Below are positions 25,674-33,791 of a DNA stretch of 64,000 bases, piece after piece. The notes under the pieces are model-generated. The model was not told the DNA's origin. It searched no databases and was given only the letters and a program-made list of their open reading frames with translations. The position numbers and the translations under genes are program-made. The first letter of the stretch is position 1. Each line of letters begins with the position of its first letter. This DNA is from an uncultured SAR116 cluster alpha proteobacterium (GTDB lineage: Bacteria; Pseudomonadota; Alphaproteobacteria; Puniceispirillales; Marisalimonadaceae), in assembly GCA_902578805.1 (NCBI GenBank), contig CACHEH010000002.1, forward strand, positions 1 to 64,000, given 5' to 3'.

Positions 25674-27065
25674 ATGGATTTTGTTGATATTATCATAGAA
25701 TATCTCCCAATTTTTATGTTCCTTACAATGGGTGTACTTTTATTTATTGGATATCCTGTTGGTTTCATACTTGGTGGTGTCGCTATAACTTACGGATTTA
25801 TAGGTTATCTATTTGGCGTTTTCAAAATTGCAGAATTTTTTAACTTTGTTCCTCGAATGTGGGGGTTTTCTGCAGAAAACCTAATATTAGTTGCCATACC
25901 AAGCTTTGTTTTTATGGGAACCATGATGGAAAGAAGTGGTATTGCTAATGACTTATTAAGAACAACACAAATTTTACTTAGAAAAGTTCCTGGTGGTTTG
26001 GCTATGTCTGTGACAGTTATGGGTACGGTTTTGGCAGCTATGACTGGTATCATAGGTGCTTCAGTTACTATGATGACGGCATTAGCATTACCTACAATGT
26101 TAAAAAATAAATATAGTCATGCACTTTCTACTGGAGTAATTGCTGCATCAGGTACTCTTGGAATACTTATTCCACCAAGCATCATGTTGATTATTATGGC
26201 TGACATTATGCAGGTTTCTGTTGGAAACTTGTTTATGGGAGCAGTTATTCCTGGATTAACATTGGCTTTAATGTATTTAGTATTTATTTTTGTGTGGTGT
26301 TCTATTGACCGAAATGTTGCACCAGCCCTAAAAGAAGGTGATTTGGAATATGAAAAGGGTAAATTACCCCAAATGGTCTTAAAGGCATTTCTACCGCCAG
26401 TTGCATTGATTGTCCTTATCAAGGGTTCAATTTTGCTTGGATGGGCAACACCTAGTGAAGCTGGTGCAGTTGGAGCCTTTGGAGCAACTATATTAGCTAT
26501 AATTGGAAATAAATTCACTATACCTATGTTAAGGAGTGTTTTGCATTCCTCTGGTCTTACTATTTCTATGGTCTTTATGATCATTTTAAGTGCTACTTGT
26601 TTCGCGTATGTGTTTAGATCGCTTGGTGGAGACTATATTGTAGAGGAGCTTATCGAAAAGGCTGGCCTTGGATCTTGGGGTTTATTATTTCTTTTAATGG
26701 GAATGACATTTTTACTTGGATTTTTCCTAGATTGGGTTGAAATCACATTAATTATTCTTCCAATATTCGCTCCACTTGTGGTTCTACTAGATTTTGGTGA
26801 TCATGTTTCACAATTAACTGGCCTTGACGGTCGTAAAGAAACTATGGTGTGGTTTTTAGTCTTGATGGCGATTAACCTTCAAACGTCATTTCTTACACCA
26901 CCATTTGGTTTTGCCCTATTTTACTTAAAGGGGGTTGCTCCTCCTGAAGTTGCTACATTAAGTATTTATAGAGGTGTTATACCTTTTGTTATTATACAGT
27001 TAATAGGTCTAGGCTTCGTTATATATCAACCAGAAATGGCGTTGTGGCTGCCACGACTAATATAG
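25674..27065 (+). CDS. dctM: TRAP transporter large permease subunit (DctM family)
   Basis: The sodium-coupled transport subunit, 463 aa with about twelve hydrophobic segments. Diagnostic motifs include AIPSFVFMGTMMERSGIA, IGASVTMMTALALPTML, AASGTLGILIPPSIMLI (the GxLGILIPPS signature), WATPSEAGAVGAFGA and the C-terminal NLQTSFLTPPFGFALFYLKG. The length and late loop fit the cluster of DctM proteins that work with TakP/FcbT-like binding proteins for 2-oxo or aromatic acids. Ends 9 nt before a terminator. Confidence 0.93.
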   Translation: MDFVDIIIEYLPIFMFLTMGVLLFIGYPVGFILGGVAITYGFIGYLFGVFKIAEFFNFVPRMWGFSAENLILVAIPSFVFMGTMMERSGIANDLLRTTQILLRKVPGGLAMSVTVMGTVLAAMTGIIGASVTMMTALALPTMLKNKYSHALSTGVIAASGTLGILIPPSIMLIIMADIMQVSVGNLFMGAVIPGLTLALMYLVFIFVWCSIDRNVAPALKEGDLEYEKGKLPQMVLKAFLPPVALIVLIKGSILLGWATPSEAGAVGAFGATILAIIGNKFTIPMLRSVLHSSGLTISMVFMIILSATCFAYVFRSLGGDYIVEELIEKAGLGSWGLLFLLMGMTFLLGFFLDWVEITLIILPIFAPLVVLLDFGDHVSQLTGLDGRKETMVWFLVLMAINLQTSFLTPPFGFALFYLKGVAPPEVATLSIYRGVIPFVIIQLIGLGFVIYQPEMALWLPRLI

Positions 27066-27073
27066 AAATTAAC

Positions 27074-27102
27074 AAAAGCCGCATCTTGATACGGTTTTTT
27101 TT
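27074..27102 (+). terminator. Terminator at the end of the TRAP operon
   Basis: CCGCATC (27079-27085) and GATACGG (27088-27094) pair with one mismatch, and the stem can be extended by AAAAG against the following T run (GTTTTTTTT). It ends 12 nt before the next ATG, so it also forms the leader of the downstream dehydrogenase gene. Confidence 0.65.
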
Positions 27103-27113
27103 AGGATAAATAA

Positions 27114-28049
27114 ATGGATAAAATTGGGATCTGTGGTGCAGGTTTGATTGGAGCAAGCTGGGCAATAGGTTTTGCAAATGCTGGTTTTAAATGTTTTGTT
27201 TATGACGCAAATCAAAATAGTTTTGCAAAATTTAGGAAAACATCAAACAAATTAATTCAAGATTTACGTATAATTAATCCCGATATTGACGAAGTTAGCA
27301 TAAATTCTAATATAAAACTTAACTGTAATATTGAAGAAATTTGCAATGGTTCTATGTTAGTTCAGGAAAGTGTAATAGAAGATTTAGAGCTTAAAAAAAA
27401 AGTTTTTTTACAATTAGATAAACTAACATCAGAAAACACTATAATTGCCTCATCATCATCTTACCTTTTAATATCTAGAATTTCGGAGCTTGTTAAACAC
27501 AAGCATAGATGTATCAATGCTCATCCAGCATTGCCACCACATATTGTTCCATTTGTTGAAGTTGCTGGTGGGGAAAATACCGATACTAAAATTATTAAAC
27601 AAGCTGTCTCAATATACAAAAAAGCCAAATATGCAGCTATAACTGTAAATAAAGAGGCAGAAGGTTTTATTTTAAATAGATTGCAAGGTGCTCTTCTTAA
27701 CGAAGCAGTTAGACTACACGAAGGAGGGTTTGCTTCTATGGAAGATATCGATATAGCTTTAAAACATGCATTAGGTATAAGGTGGGCATTTATGGGTCCC
27801 TTTGAGATTATGGATTTAAATGCACCAGAGGGTATCAAAGATTCTTTTACTCGATATAGAAAGGGTATACAAAATTTAGCTAAGGAGCAAAATAGTGTTC
27901 CTGAATATTCAGAAGAATATTTAAATAAATTAGAAATGGATCAAAGAAATAGATTATCTTATGATCAAAGGGATAATAGAGTAGAAAAAAGAAATAAAAT
28001 GATTGCATTAATTAGAAGGCTTAAATCTGAATTAGGAGAGGATATTTAA
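27114..28049 (+). CDS. 3-hydroxyacyl-CoA-dehydrogenase-fold NAD enzyme (L-gulonate 3-dehydrogenase / carnitine dehydrogenase-like)
   Basis: Oxidises a beta-hydroxy acid to the beta-keto acid with NAD. The 311 aa protein has the Rossmann motif GICGAGLIGASWA, a SSSSYLL segment, NAHPALPP with the catalytic His (about 140), and the C-terminal domain EGFILNRLQGALLNEAVRL followed by GPFEIMDLNAPEG. These resemble lambda-crystallin (CRYL1, L-gulonate 3-dehydrogenase) and bacterial L-carnitine dehydrogenases more than fatty-acid enzymes. The BKACE gene follows directly after its stop, which supports a beta-keto product that is then cleaved. AGGA of the ribosome-binding site lies right after the preceding terminator. 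Confidence 0.83.
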   Translation: MDKIGICGAGLIGASWAIGFANAGFKCFVYDANQNSFAKFRKTSNKLIQDLRIINPDIDEVSINSNIKLNCNIEEICNGSMLVQESVIEDLELKKKVFLQLDKLTSENTIIASSSSYLLISRISELVKHKHRCINAHPALPPHIVPFVEVAGGENTDTKIIKQAVSIYKKAKYAAITVNKEAEGFILNRLQGALLNEAVRLHEGGFASMEDIDIALKHALGIRWAFMGPFEIMDLNAPEGIKDSFTRYRKGIQNLAKEQNSVPEYSEEYLNKLEMDQRNRLSYDQRDNRVEKRNKMIALIRRLKSELGEDI

Positions 28050-28982
28050 ATGGCTAAAAAAGTAATTATCAGCTGTGCAGTAACAGGAGCGATACATACA
28101 CCTTCAATGTCAGAGTTTTTACCTGTGACAGCAGAAGAAGTTATTGAACATTCATTGGCAGCACATGAAGCTGGTGCTGCTGTCCTGCATTTGCATGCAC
28201 GAGATGAGGATGATGGCCACCCAACTCAAGATCCGGAAGAATTTCAAAAATTTCTGCCAACCATTCACAACTCTTGTAATGCAGTGATAAACATTACAAC
28301 TGGAGGTGGTCCTCAAATGACAGTGGAAGAGAGAATGAAACCTGCAATGCATTTTAAACCAGAACTTGCTTCTTTGAATATGGGATCAATGAATTTTGGA
28401 CTTTTCCCAATGCTCAAAAGACATAATCAGTTAAAATATCCATGGGAAAAAGAAATGCTTGAAAAAAGTAAGTATTCTCTTTTTAAAAATACTTTTGAGG
28501 ATATTGAAAACATAATGACATTTGGGTATGAAAATGGAACTAAGTTTGAGTTTGAATGTTATGATGTTGGCCACTTATATAATCTCCATTATTTTCATAG
28601 AGAAGGTATGTTAAAAGGTCCTTACTTTATTCAATTTGTCATGGGAATAATGGGTGGTATAGGAGCAGATGCTGACAATTTATTACATATGAAAAAAACA
28701 GCTGATAAATTATTTGGTGAAGTAGGTTATGAGTGGTCAGTTGTCGGTGCTGGAGCAACTCAAATGAGGATGAATGCAACTGGTGCTTCTTTAGGTTCTC
28801 ATGTGCGTGTTGGTCTTGAAGATTCTCTATGGGACGGTCCTGGTAATTTAGCTAAGACAAATGCTGATCAAGTAAAAAGGGTAAGAGAAATATTAGAAGG
28901 ACTTTCACTGGAGATTGCTACACCTGATGAAGCAAGACAAATGTTAGGGCTAAAAGGAAAAAATAATACTAACATAAACTAG
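28050..28982 (+). CDS. Beta-keto acid cleavage enzyme (BKACE, DUF849 family)
   Basis: Zinc-dependent Claisen-type enzyme that condenses a beta-keto acid with acetyl-CoA, giving acetoacetate and a new CoA ester. The 310 aa TIM-barrel protein has AVTGAIHTPS near the N-terminus, the zinc-binding VLHLHARDEDDGHPT (His 47 and 49), NITTGGG and, late, WSVVGAGATQMRMNATGASLG. Characterised members act on 3-keto-5-aminohexanoate, dehydrocarnitine or other beta-keto acids. Directly follows the NAD dehydrogenase. Length is standard. The true substrate is unknown. Confidence 0.9.
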   Translation: MAKKVIISCAVTGAIHTPSMSEFLPVTAEEVIEHSLAAHEAGAAVLHLHARDEDDGHPTQDPEEFQKFLPTIHNSCNAVINITTGGGPQMTVEERMKPAMHFKPELASLNMGSMNFGLFPMLKRHNQLKYPWEKEMLEKSKYSLFKNTFEDIENIMTFGYENGTKFEFECYDVGHLYNLHYFHREGMLKGPYFIQFVMGIMGGIGADADNLLHMKKTADKLFGEVGYEWSVVGAGATQMRMNATGASLGSHVRVGLEDSLWDGPGNLAKTNADQVKRVREILEGLSLEIATPDEARQMLGLKGKNNTNIN

Positions 28983-28992
28983 AAAGTTAAAA

Positions 28993-29769
28993 ATGAACTA
29001 CGAAAAACTTCTTGAAGGTAAAAAAGCTCTTATAACAGCTGGAGCTGATGGGATTGGTTATGCAATAGCTAAAAGATTTGACAAAGCAGGAGCCAAAGTC
29101 TTTGTATGTGATATCAATCCTGAAGCTGTGAATAAAGTCAATGATGTTGATGATAATATTAAAGCAGTTGTATGTGACCTTAGGCAAACCCAATTGATCT
29201 CATCTATGGTTGAAGCCGGGTTTGATTACCTAAAAGAAATTGATATTATAGTAAATAATGCTGGGATTGCAGGAGAGACTGCTGGTGTTGGTGAGCAAAC
29301 GCTAGGAGGTTGGCAAGAGTGTTTACAAGTTAATATTACTAGTCACTTTGAAACAATGAGACTAGTTGTTCCACGTATGAATAACGATGGATCAATTCTG
29401 TCGGTATCTTCTGTTGCTGGTAGAGTTGGCTTTGCTTACAGAATACCTTACGCAGCTACAAAATGGGCGGTTATAGGCATGGTTAAGAGTTTAGCAATTG
29501 AACTAGGTCCTCGGGGTATAAGAGCGAACGCACTTTTACCAGGTATTGTTGAAGGCGAGAGACAAAACCGAGTTATCGATGCAAAGGCTAAAGTTAAAAA
29601 AGTATCTTTCGAAGTAATGAGAGACGAAATTTTATCTGGTGCGTCATTGAATAGATTTGTAACTCACGAAGATTTAGCAGAGCAAGCTCTTTTCTTGTGT
29701 AGTCCCCTTGGGAAAAATATTTCTGGTCAAGCTGTAAGTGTTTGTGGGAATATAGAAAAGGCCGGATAA
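28993..29769 (+). CDS. Short-chain dehydrogenase/reductase
   Basis: Classical SDR of 258 aa. TAGADGIGYAIAKRF is the cofactor-binding TGxxxGIG variant, VNNAGIAGET the NNAG motif, SVSSVAGRVG holds the catalytic Ser, and YAATKWAVIGM the YxxxK. CDINPEAV after strand 2 (Asp) suggests NAD rather than NADP. Co-directional and 10 nt after the BKACE gene, so probably in the same pathway, acting on a hydroxy or keto intermediate. Specific substrate unknown. Confidence 0.88.
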   Translation: MNYEKLLEGKKALITAGADGIGYAIAKRFDKAGAKVFVCDINPEAVNKVNDVDDNIKAVVCDLRQTQLISSMVEAGFDYLKEIDIIVNNAGIAGETAGVGEQTLGGWQECLQVNITSHFETMRLVVPRMNNDGSILSVSSVAGRVGFAYRIPYAATKWAVIGMVKSLAIELGPRGIRANALLPGIVEGERQNRVIDAKAKVKKVSFEVMRDEILSGASLNRFVTHEDLAEQALFLCSPLGKNISGQAVSVCGNIEKAG

Positions 29770-29771
29770 GT

Positions 29772-30620
29772 TTATTTTATAATTTCATCTAATATTGGAT
29801 AGATATAAGTTTTAAATAAATCTGGATTTTCTGACATAGGAAAATGACCTATTCCTGGTATTATAGTTGCCTTAGATCCCTTAATTCTTTTTGCTGTTTC
29901 TAGTGTACGCTCAGGTGTACAAGAACAATCATATTCACCTGATAAAAGATATACTGGACATTTTGAAGTATCTATTAAATTTGAACGGTCGTCAAAGTCT
30001 CCGTCATGCCAATAAAAATAAAGATCTCCTTTGAAAACGCCGGGCCCTCCTTGCATATAATGCCATAAAGTTTCATGTCTAAAATTATTTGGACTCTGAG
30101 GTGCTATTTGTGAGGAAACAAATGCCGCTTGAACTAAACCACCATGAACATCTGGTCTTTGTAGCCAATCTAGATCATAATAAGGTTCAAGTTTGTCAGA
30201 ACCTTCAAGTGCAATCACAGCTTTAAAGTAATCACAATGTTCTAGGGCTAGATGTAAGACTACTCTTCCACCCATGGAGCAACCCATTATAACTGGATCA
30301 ATTAATTTATATTGCTTACAAAAAGACATTATTATTTCTTTATAAAGATTTGTAGTTAGTTTGTAGTCTTTCAATTCATAACCTTCTGGTGGGTTGGATT
30401 TTCCATGCCAAGGCAAATCAAAAACAATTACTCTATAATTATTTGTAATTCTTTTATCATTTAAAATATGTCGAAATTGTCTACCATCAGATCCGGCTGT
30501 ATGTAGGCATAATAGAGGAGTTCCCTGTCCTGCCTCCTCAACATAAATTCTATAATTGTCCTTTTTTATATTTAAATTAAAATATCTTCCAATAATATCC
30601 TCAAAGTTCAAATCAGTCAT
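29772..30620 (-). CDS. Alpha/beta-fold hydrolase (serine type)
   Basis: A 282 aa hydrolase with LLCLHTAGSDGRQ at the oxyanion region, nucleophile elbow MGCSMGGRV (Ser about 120), acid region YLLSGEYDCSC and catalytic His in IPGIGHFPMSE. It could be an esterase, C-C bond hydrolase or lactonase. Its ATG overlaps the stop of the 122 aa upstream gene by 8 bp, so the two are translationally coupled. Convergent with the SDR gene (2 nt gap). Confidence 0.85.
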   Translation of the reverse strand: MTDLNFEDIIGRYFNLNIKKDNYRIYVEEAGQGTPLLCLHTAGSDGRQFRHILNDKRITNNYRVIVFDLPWHGKSNPPEGYELKDYKLTTNLYKEIIMSFCKQYKLIDPVIMGCSMGGRVVLHLALEHCDYFKAVIALEGSDKLEPYYDLDWLQRPDVHGGLVQAAFVSSQIAPQSPNNFRHETLWHYMQGGPGVFKGDLYFYWHDGDFDDRSNLIDTSKCPVYLLSGEYDCSCTPERTLETAKRIKGSKATIIPGIGHFPMSENPDLFKTYIYPILDEIIK

Positions 30621-30981
30621 GCTTATCTCTATTAGAAGCTATTAGATCTTTAAAATATTGAAGGTTTTGTATAAATGGGGTTAGGTTTCCATCTATATAT
30701 ATAATTTTTTTTGCAAGCATAGCAAAGATATCATGATAATCTCTGGGAGGTACCTTTAACCAATGTTTATTCCAACTATTCCTTTGTCCGTAAATTTTAA
30801 AAGTTCCACTTTGTGTTAAAATTTCTCTTTCCTTTATAGACAACACACTTCCGCTGAGGATTTCAAATAAATAATCTTTTTCTCCAATACCAAATGTGAA
30901 GGTAATATTTAACCAACGACCATTTTCAATTAATCTTTTATTGGAATTTATGTTGTTTATCCAATTTTCGATTGATAACAT
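30613..30981 (-). CDS. Small protein, possibly SCP-2-like sterol/acyl carrier fold
   Basis: 122 aa, soluble, with no signal peptide. The alternating pattern WLNITFTFGIGEKDYLF, LSGSVLSIKERE, FKIYGQRNSWNKHW, then a helical HDIFAMLAKK and IYIDGNLTPFIQNLQYFKDLI resembles the SCP-2 lipid-binding fold (a beta sheet, then GNL and a final helix). I see this as a fold-level resemblance only. It is coupled to the downstream hydrolase, so it may bind or present that enzyme's acyl or ester substrate. GGAAAG precedes the ATG. Confidence 0.5.
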   Translation of the reverse strand: MLSIENWINNINSNKRLIENGRWLNITFTFGIGEKDYLFEILSGSVLSIKEREILTQSGTFKIYGQRNSWNKHWLKVPPRDYHDIFAMLAKKIIYIDGNLTPFIQNLQYFKDLIASNRDKHD

Positions 30982-31072
30982 AATAATATTCTTTCCATTA
31001 TGTAAAAATATAAATCTTTATAAATATTTTACAAAAGGAATCTTTGATATAAGTTTTATTATAGGGGGAGAA

Positions 31073-32281
31073 ATGTTTAACATTAATAATTTTTTACATT
31101 TAGATGCTCTAAAACCAGCAATAGAATGGAAAGGTTTTCCAAAATACAATTTTGTAGGAGGACATATTGATGGTGATACTATTCCAGTGCAATCTATAAA
31201 AGACTCGCTCAATAGAATAATATTAAAAGAGGGAAAAAATTTAGCTAAATATGGACTGGAAAGTGGTCCTCAGGGCTTTTTACCATTAAGAAAATTTATA
31301 TCTAATCAGTTACAAATTAGTTCCAAAATTAATTGCTCTGAAAGAGAGATTTTAGTTCTTTCTGGTTCATTGCAAGCTTTAGATCTTGTAAATCAGACAT
31401 TTCTTAGAAAAGGAGATACAGTAATAATTGAAGAGGAAAATTATGGAGGAACTATTTCAAGGCTGAAAAGACTTGGTGTAAATATGGTTGGAATACCTCT
31501 AGAAAAAGACGGAATGAATTTAAAAATTTTAGAGCAAGAGTTGAATGATCTTCTGAAAAAAGAAATAATCCCAAGATATATTTACACGATTCCAACAATT
31601 CAAAACCCAACTGGAACAGTAATGTCTGTTGCTAAAAGAAAGCAACTAATAAAATTATCAAAAAAATATCAAATACCCATTTTTGAAGATGATTGTTACG
31701 CAGATCTTCTTTTTGAAAAAGAAAGACCCCCTGCGATAAAATCATTTGATAAAGAGGGTTATGTAACTTACTGCGGATCTTTTTCTAAATCAATTGCTCC
31801 TGCACTCAGAGTTGGATATTTAATTGCCAATTGGGAAGTTTTATCAAGAATATTACCTTATAAAACTGATGCAGGTAGCGGATCATTAGAACAAATGGCA
31901 CTGGCAGAGTTTTGTAAGGAAAATTTTAATACACATATCAAAACACTAACAAATAAATTGCAAAAAAAATCTGAAGCTATTTGCAATGCTTTGGATAAAT
32001 ATTTTGGGTCTTCTGCTGAATATAAAAAACCTGATGGTGGAATTTTTGTTTGGGTTGATATGCATAAAAAAGTAGACACATTTCGTCTTTACGAATTGGC
32101 ATTAAAAGATGGTGTGGCCATAAATCCTGGAAATGAATGGTCAATTAACAAAAGTGGTAGACATAAAATGAGACTTTGCTTTGGTAATCCTTCAATTAAA
32201 GAAATTGATGAGGGCATTAAACGTTTGGCTATAATATGTAGAAAAGAATTTGGAATACCCACAAAGATTGCGAATTTATAA
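31073..32281 (+). CDS. PLP-dependent aminotransferase, class I/II (2-aminoadipate-transaminase-like)
   Basis: A 402 aa fold-type I aminotransferase related to the catalytic half of MocR regulators but with no helix-turn-helix. Motifs are GPQGFLPLRKFI, LSGSLQALDL, IPTIQNPTGTVMS (the NPTG Asn), FEDDCYADLLF (PLP-ring Asp) and YCGSFSKSIAPALRVGYL with the Schiff-base Lys. A frame upstream to 30896 exists, but GGGGGAG at 31064-31070 points to the ATG at 31073. Lysine, 2-aminoadipate and branched-chain amino acids are typical substrates of relatives. It may supply 2-oxo acids to the E1 encoded at 33.8 kb. Confidence 0.87.
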   Translation: MFNINNFLHLDALKPAIEWKGFPKYNFVGGHIDGDTIPVQSIKDSLNRIILKEGKNLAKYGLESGPQGFLPLRKFISNQLQISSKINCSEREILVLSGSLQALDLVNQTFLRKGDTVIIEEENYGGTISRLKRLGVNMVGIPLEKDGMNLKILEQELNDLLKKEIIPRYIYTIPTIQNPTGTVMSVAKRKQLIKLSKKYQIPIFEDDCYADLLFEKERPPAIKSFDKEGYVTYCGSFSKSIAPALRVGYLIANWEVLSRILPYKTDAGSGSLEQMALAEFCKENFNTHIKTLTNKLQKKSEAICNALDKYFGSSAEYKKPDGGIFVWVDMHKKVDTFRLYELALKDGVAINPGNEWSINKSGRHKMRLCFGNPSIKEIDEGIKRLAIICRKEFGIPTKIANL

Positions 32282-33181
32282 ATTTTTGTGAATCTTCATT
32301 ATATGTAAAATGGCTTCTGAAAAATTTTTAGGGTCCTCCTGAGGTACATTATGGCCAATATTTGGAAGAATTTCATGTTTAAGATGACTTGAAAATTTTT
32401 GTTTAATTTTTGCAATATCAGATAATCCTGTCACCCCGTCTTTATCACCATCAATTGTTATAGTGGGTACAGAAATAACAGGCTGGTTAGATAATTTCTT
32501 TTCTATTTTTTCAAACCTTTTGTCTCCACATACTAGCCCAAATCTATGCTTGTAACTATGAATGACTACTTCTACAAAATCAGGATTCTCAAAAGCATTA
32601 GCACTTAAATTATATAAATTATTATTAATATTCCAAGTTGGTGACCAAGATTTCCATATAAATTTTATAAAATCATGACGTTGATTTAAAAGACCATTTC
32701 GTCCTCTTTCACTATGGAAAAAATATTGATACCATAATTTTTGTTCAATTTCAGGTTTAACTGGTATTGATGATTTTTTTATGTCTTGAATATTGTAGCC
32801 ATTGCAGGAAACTAAACCTAAACATCTATTTGGATATAGTGCAGCAACTATGCAAGCTGCTCTGCCACCCCAATCATATCCTCCTAAAATTGCTTTATCT
32901 ATTTTGAGTCCGTCCATAAGTTTTAACAAGTCAAATCCAAGTGCTGCTTGTTGACCTGAACGTAAGGTATCATTTTGTAAAAAAAATGTGTGTCCATACC
33001 CTCTTAAGTAAGGAATAATTATTCTGCAGCTTGACATTAATAACGGGACCACTTCTTTGTAAGCGTGAATATCGTATGGGAAGCCATGCAGAAGTATTAC
33101 AGGTAAACCTTTTCTTGAACCCACCTCAAAGTAGCTTACGTTTAAATCCCCAGCATTTATATTTTTTAAATTCTTTATCAA
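32276..33181 (-). CDS. Alpha/beta hydrolase with Asp nucleophile (epoxide hydrolase / haloacid-dehalogenase-like group)
   Basis: A 301 aa hydrolase whose nucleophile elbow reads GGYDWGGR, an Asp in place of Ser, as in soluble epoxide hydrolases, haloalkane dehalogenases and fluoroacetate dehalogenases. The oxyanion HGFPYD motif (about 31-36), PYLRGYGH, the acid in TIDGDKDGVTG and the catalytic His in PNIGHNVPQEDP are in place. The frame opens at a TTG (33181) with no clear ribosome-binding site; an ATG 7 nt upstream is out of frame. Its 3-prime end overlaps that of the aminotransferase gene by 6 bp (convergent). Confidence 0.82.
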   Translation of the reverse strand: MIKNLKNINAGDLNVSYFEVGSRKGLPVILLHGFPYDIHAYKEVVPLLMSSCRIIIPYLRGYGHTFFLQNDTLRSGQQAALGFDLLKLMDGLKIDKAILGGYDWGGRAACIVAALYPNRCLGLVSCNGYNIQDIKKSSIPVKPEIEQKLWYQYFFHSERGRNGLLNQRHDFIKFIWKSWSPTWNINNNLYNLSANAFENPDFVEVVIHSYKHRFGLVCGDKRFEKIEKKLSNQPVISVPTITIDGDKDGVTGLSDIAKIKQKFSSHLKHEILPNIGHNVPQEDPKNFSEAILHIMKIHKNL

Positions 33182-33201
33182 TTTTCATACAACATAAATT
33201 A

Positions 33202-33669
33202 TTAATAATTTATAGGTAAGGTATTTATTGTCTTAACTCTTCCTAGCGCAAAATTTGTTTCTATTGATGCAATCCCTTCAACCTTTGTGAGTTCTTCTCT
33301 CATAAAGATTTCATAATTTTTTAAGTCAGTTGCAACAACTCTTAATAAATAATCTCTATTTCCAGTTACTAACCAACAATCCATAACAGCATCTAAAGAT
33401 GTTATTTCTTTTTCAAATGATTTTAAAATTTGATCAGTTTGATTCTCTAATCTAACAGATACAAAAGCAGTTACTGGATAACCATAAGCAATTTCATCAA
33501 TAATAGCTGTGTAACCAGCTATTAAACCTTTTTGTTCTAGGGTTTTTACTCTTCTTAAACAAGGAGAAGGTGACAAGCCAACTTTTTCAGCTAACTCAAA
33601 ATTAGTTAATTTTCCATTTTGCTGAAGAAAAAAAATAATTTTTTGATCTATTTTATCAATATTGCTCAA
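33202..33669 (-). CDS. Lrp/AsnC family transcriptional regulator
   Basis: Ligand-responsive regulator of 155 aa, standard Lrp length. Winged HTH at about 5-60 (LTNFELAEKVGLSPSPCLRRVKTLEQKGLI), then a RAM/AsnC ligand-binding domain (about 67-145) with VTAFVSVRLE, CWLVTGNRDYLLRVV and the final FALGRVKT. It starts with TTG preceded by AGGT. Divergent from the E1-like gene across 122 bp containing a long A/T inverted repeat, so it probably regulates itself and that cluster in response to an amino acid. Confidence 0.9.
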   Translation of the reverse strand: MSNIDKIDQKIIFFLQQNGKLTNFELAEKVGLSPSPCLRRVKTLEQKGLIAGYTAIIDEIAYGYPVTAFVSVRLENQTDQILKSFEKEITSLDAVMDCWLVTGNRDYLLRVVATDLKNYEIFMREELTKVEGIASIETNFALGRVKTINTLPINY

Positions 33670-33702
33670 AAAAAACCTATTTTAATATAATATTTTAATA
33701 TT

Positions 33703-33731
33703 AAATTTATATTAGCATATAATATTAATTT
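33703..33731. promoter_or_regulatory. Inverted repeat in the Lrp / E1 divergent promoter region
   Basis: AAATTTATATTA and TAATATTAATTT form 12 bp arms (11 of 12 matching) around GCATA. Lrp-family proteins bind degenerate A/T-rich palindromes of about this size, and this lies between the regulator and its likely target. The whole gap is A/T-rich, so chance similarity is possible. Confidence 0.4.
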
Positions 33732-33791
33732 AAGAAGTATTTTTATAATATTTAGTCATTCATTTCATTTGAAAGATGCTACTGTAAAGAA

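Noticed and set aside
26117-26584. 155 aa minus-strand frame within dctM
   Set aside because: Antisense to an intact, motif-complete permease; composition is that of a shadow frame.
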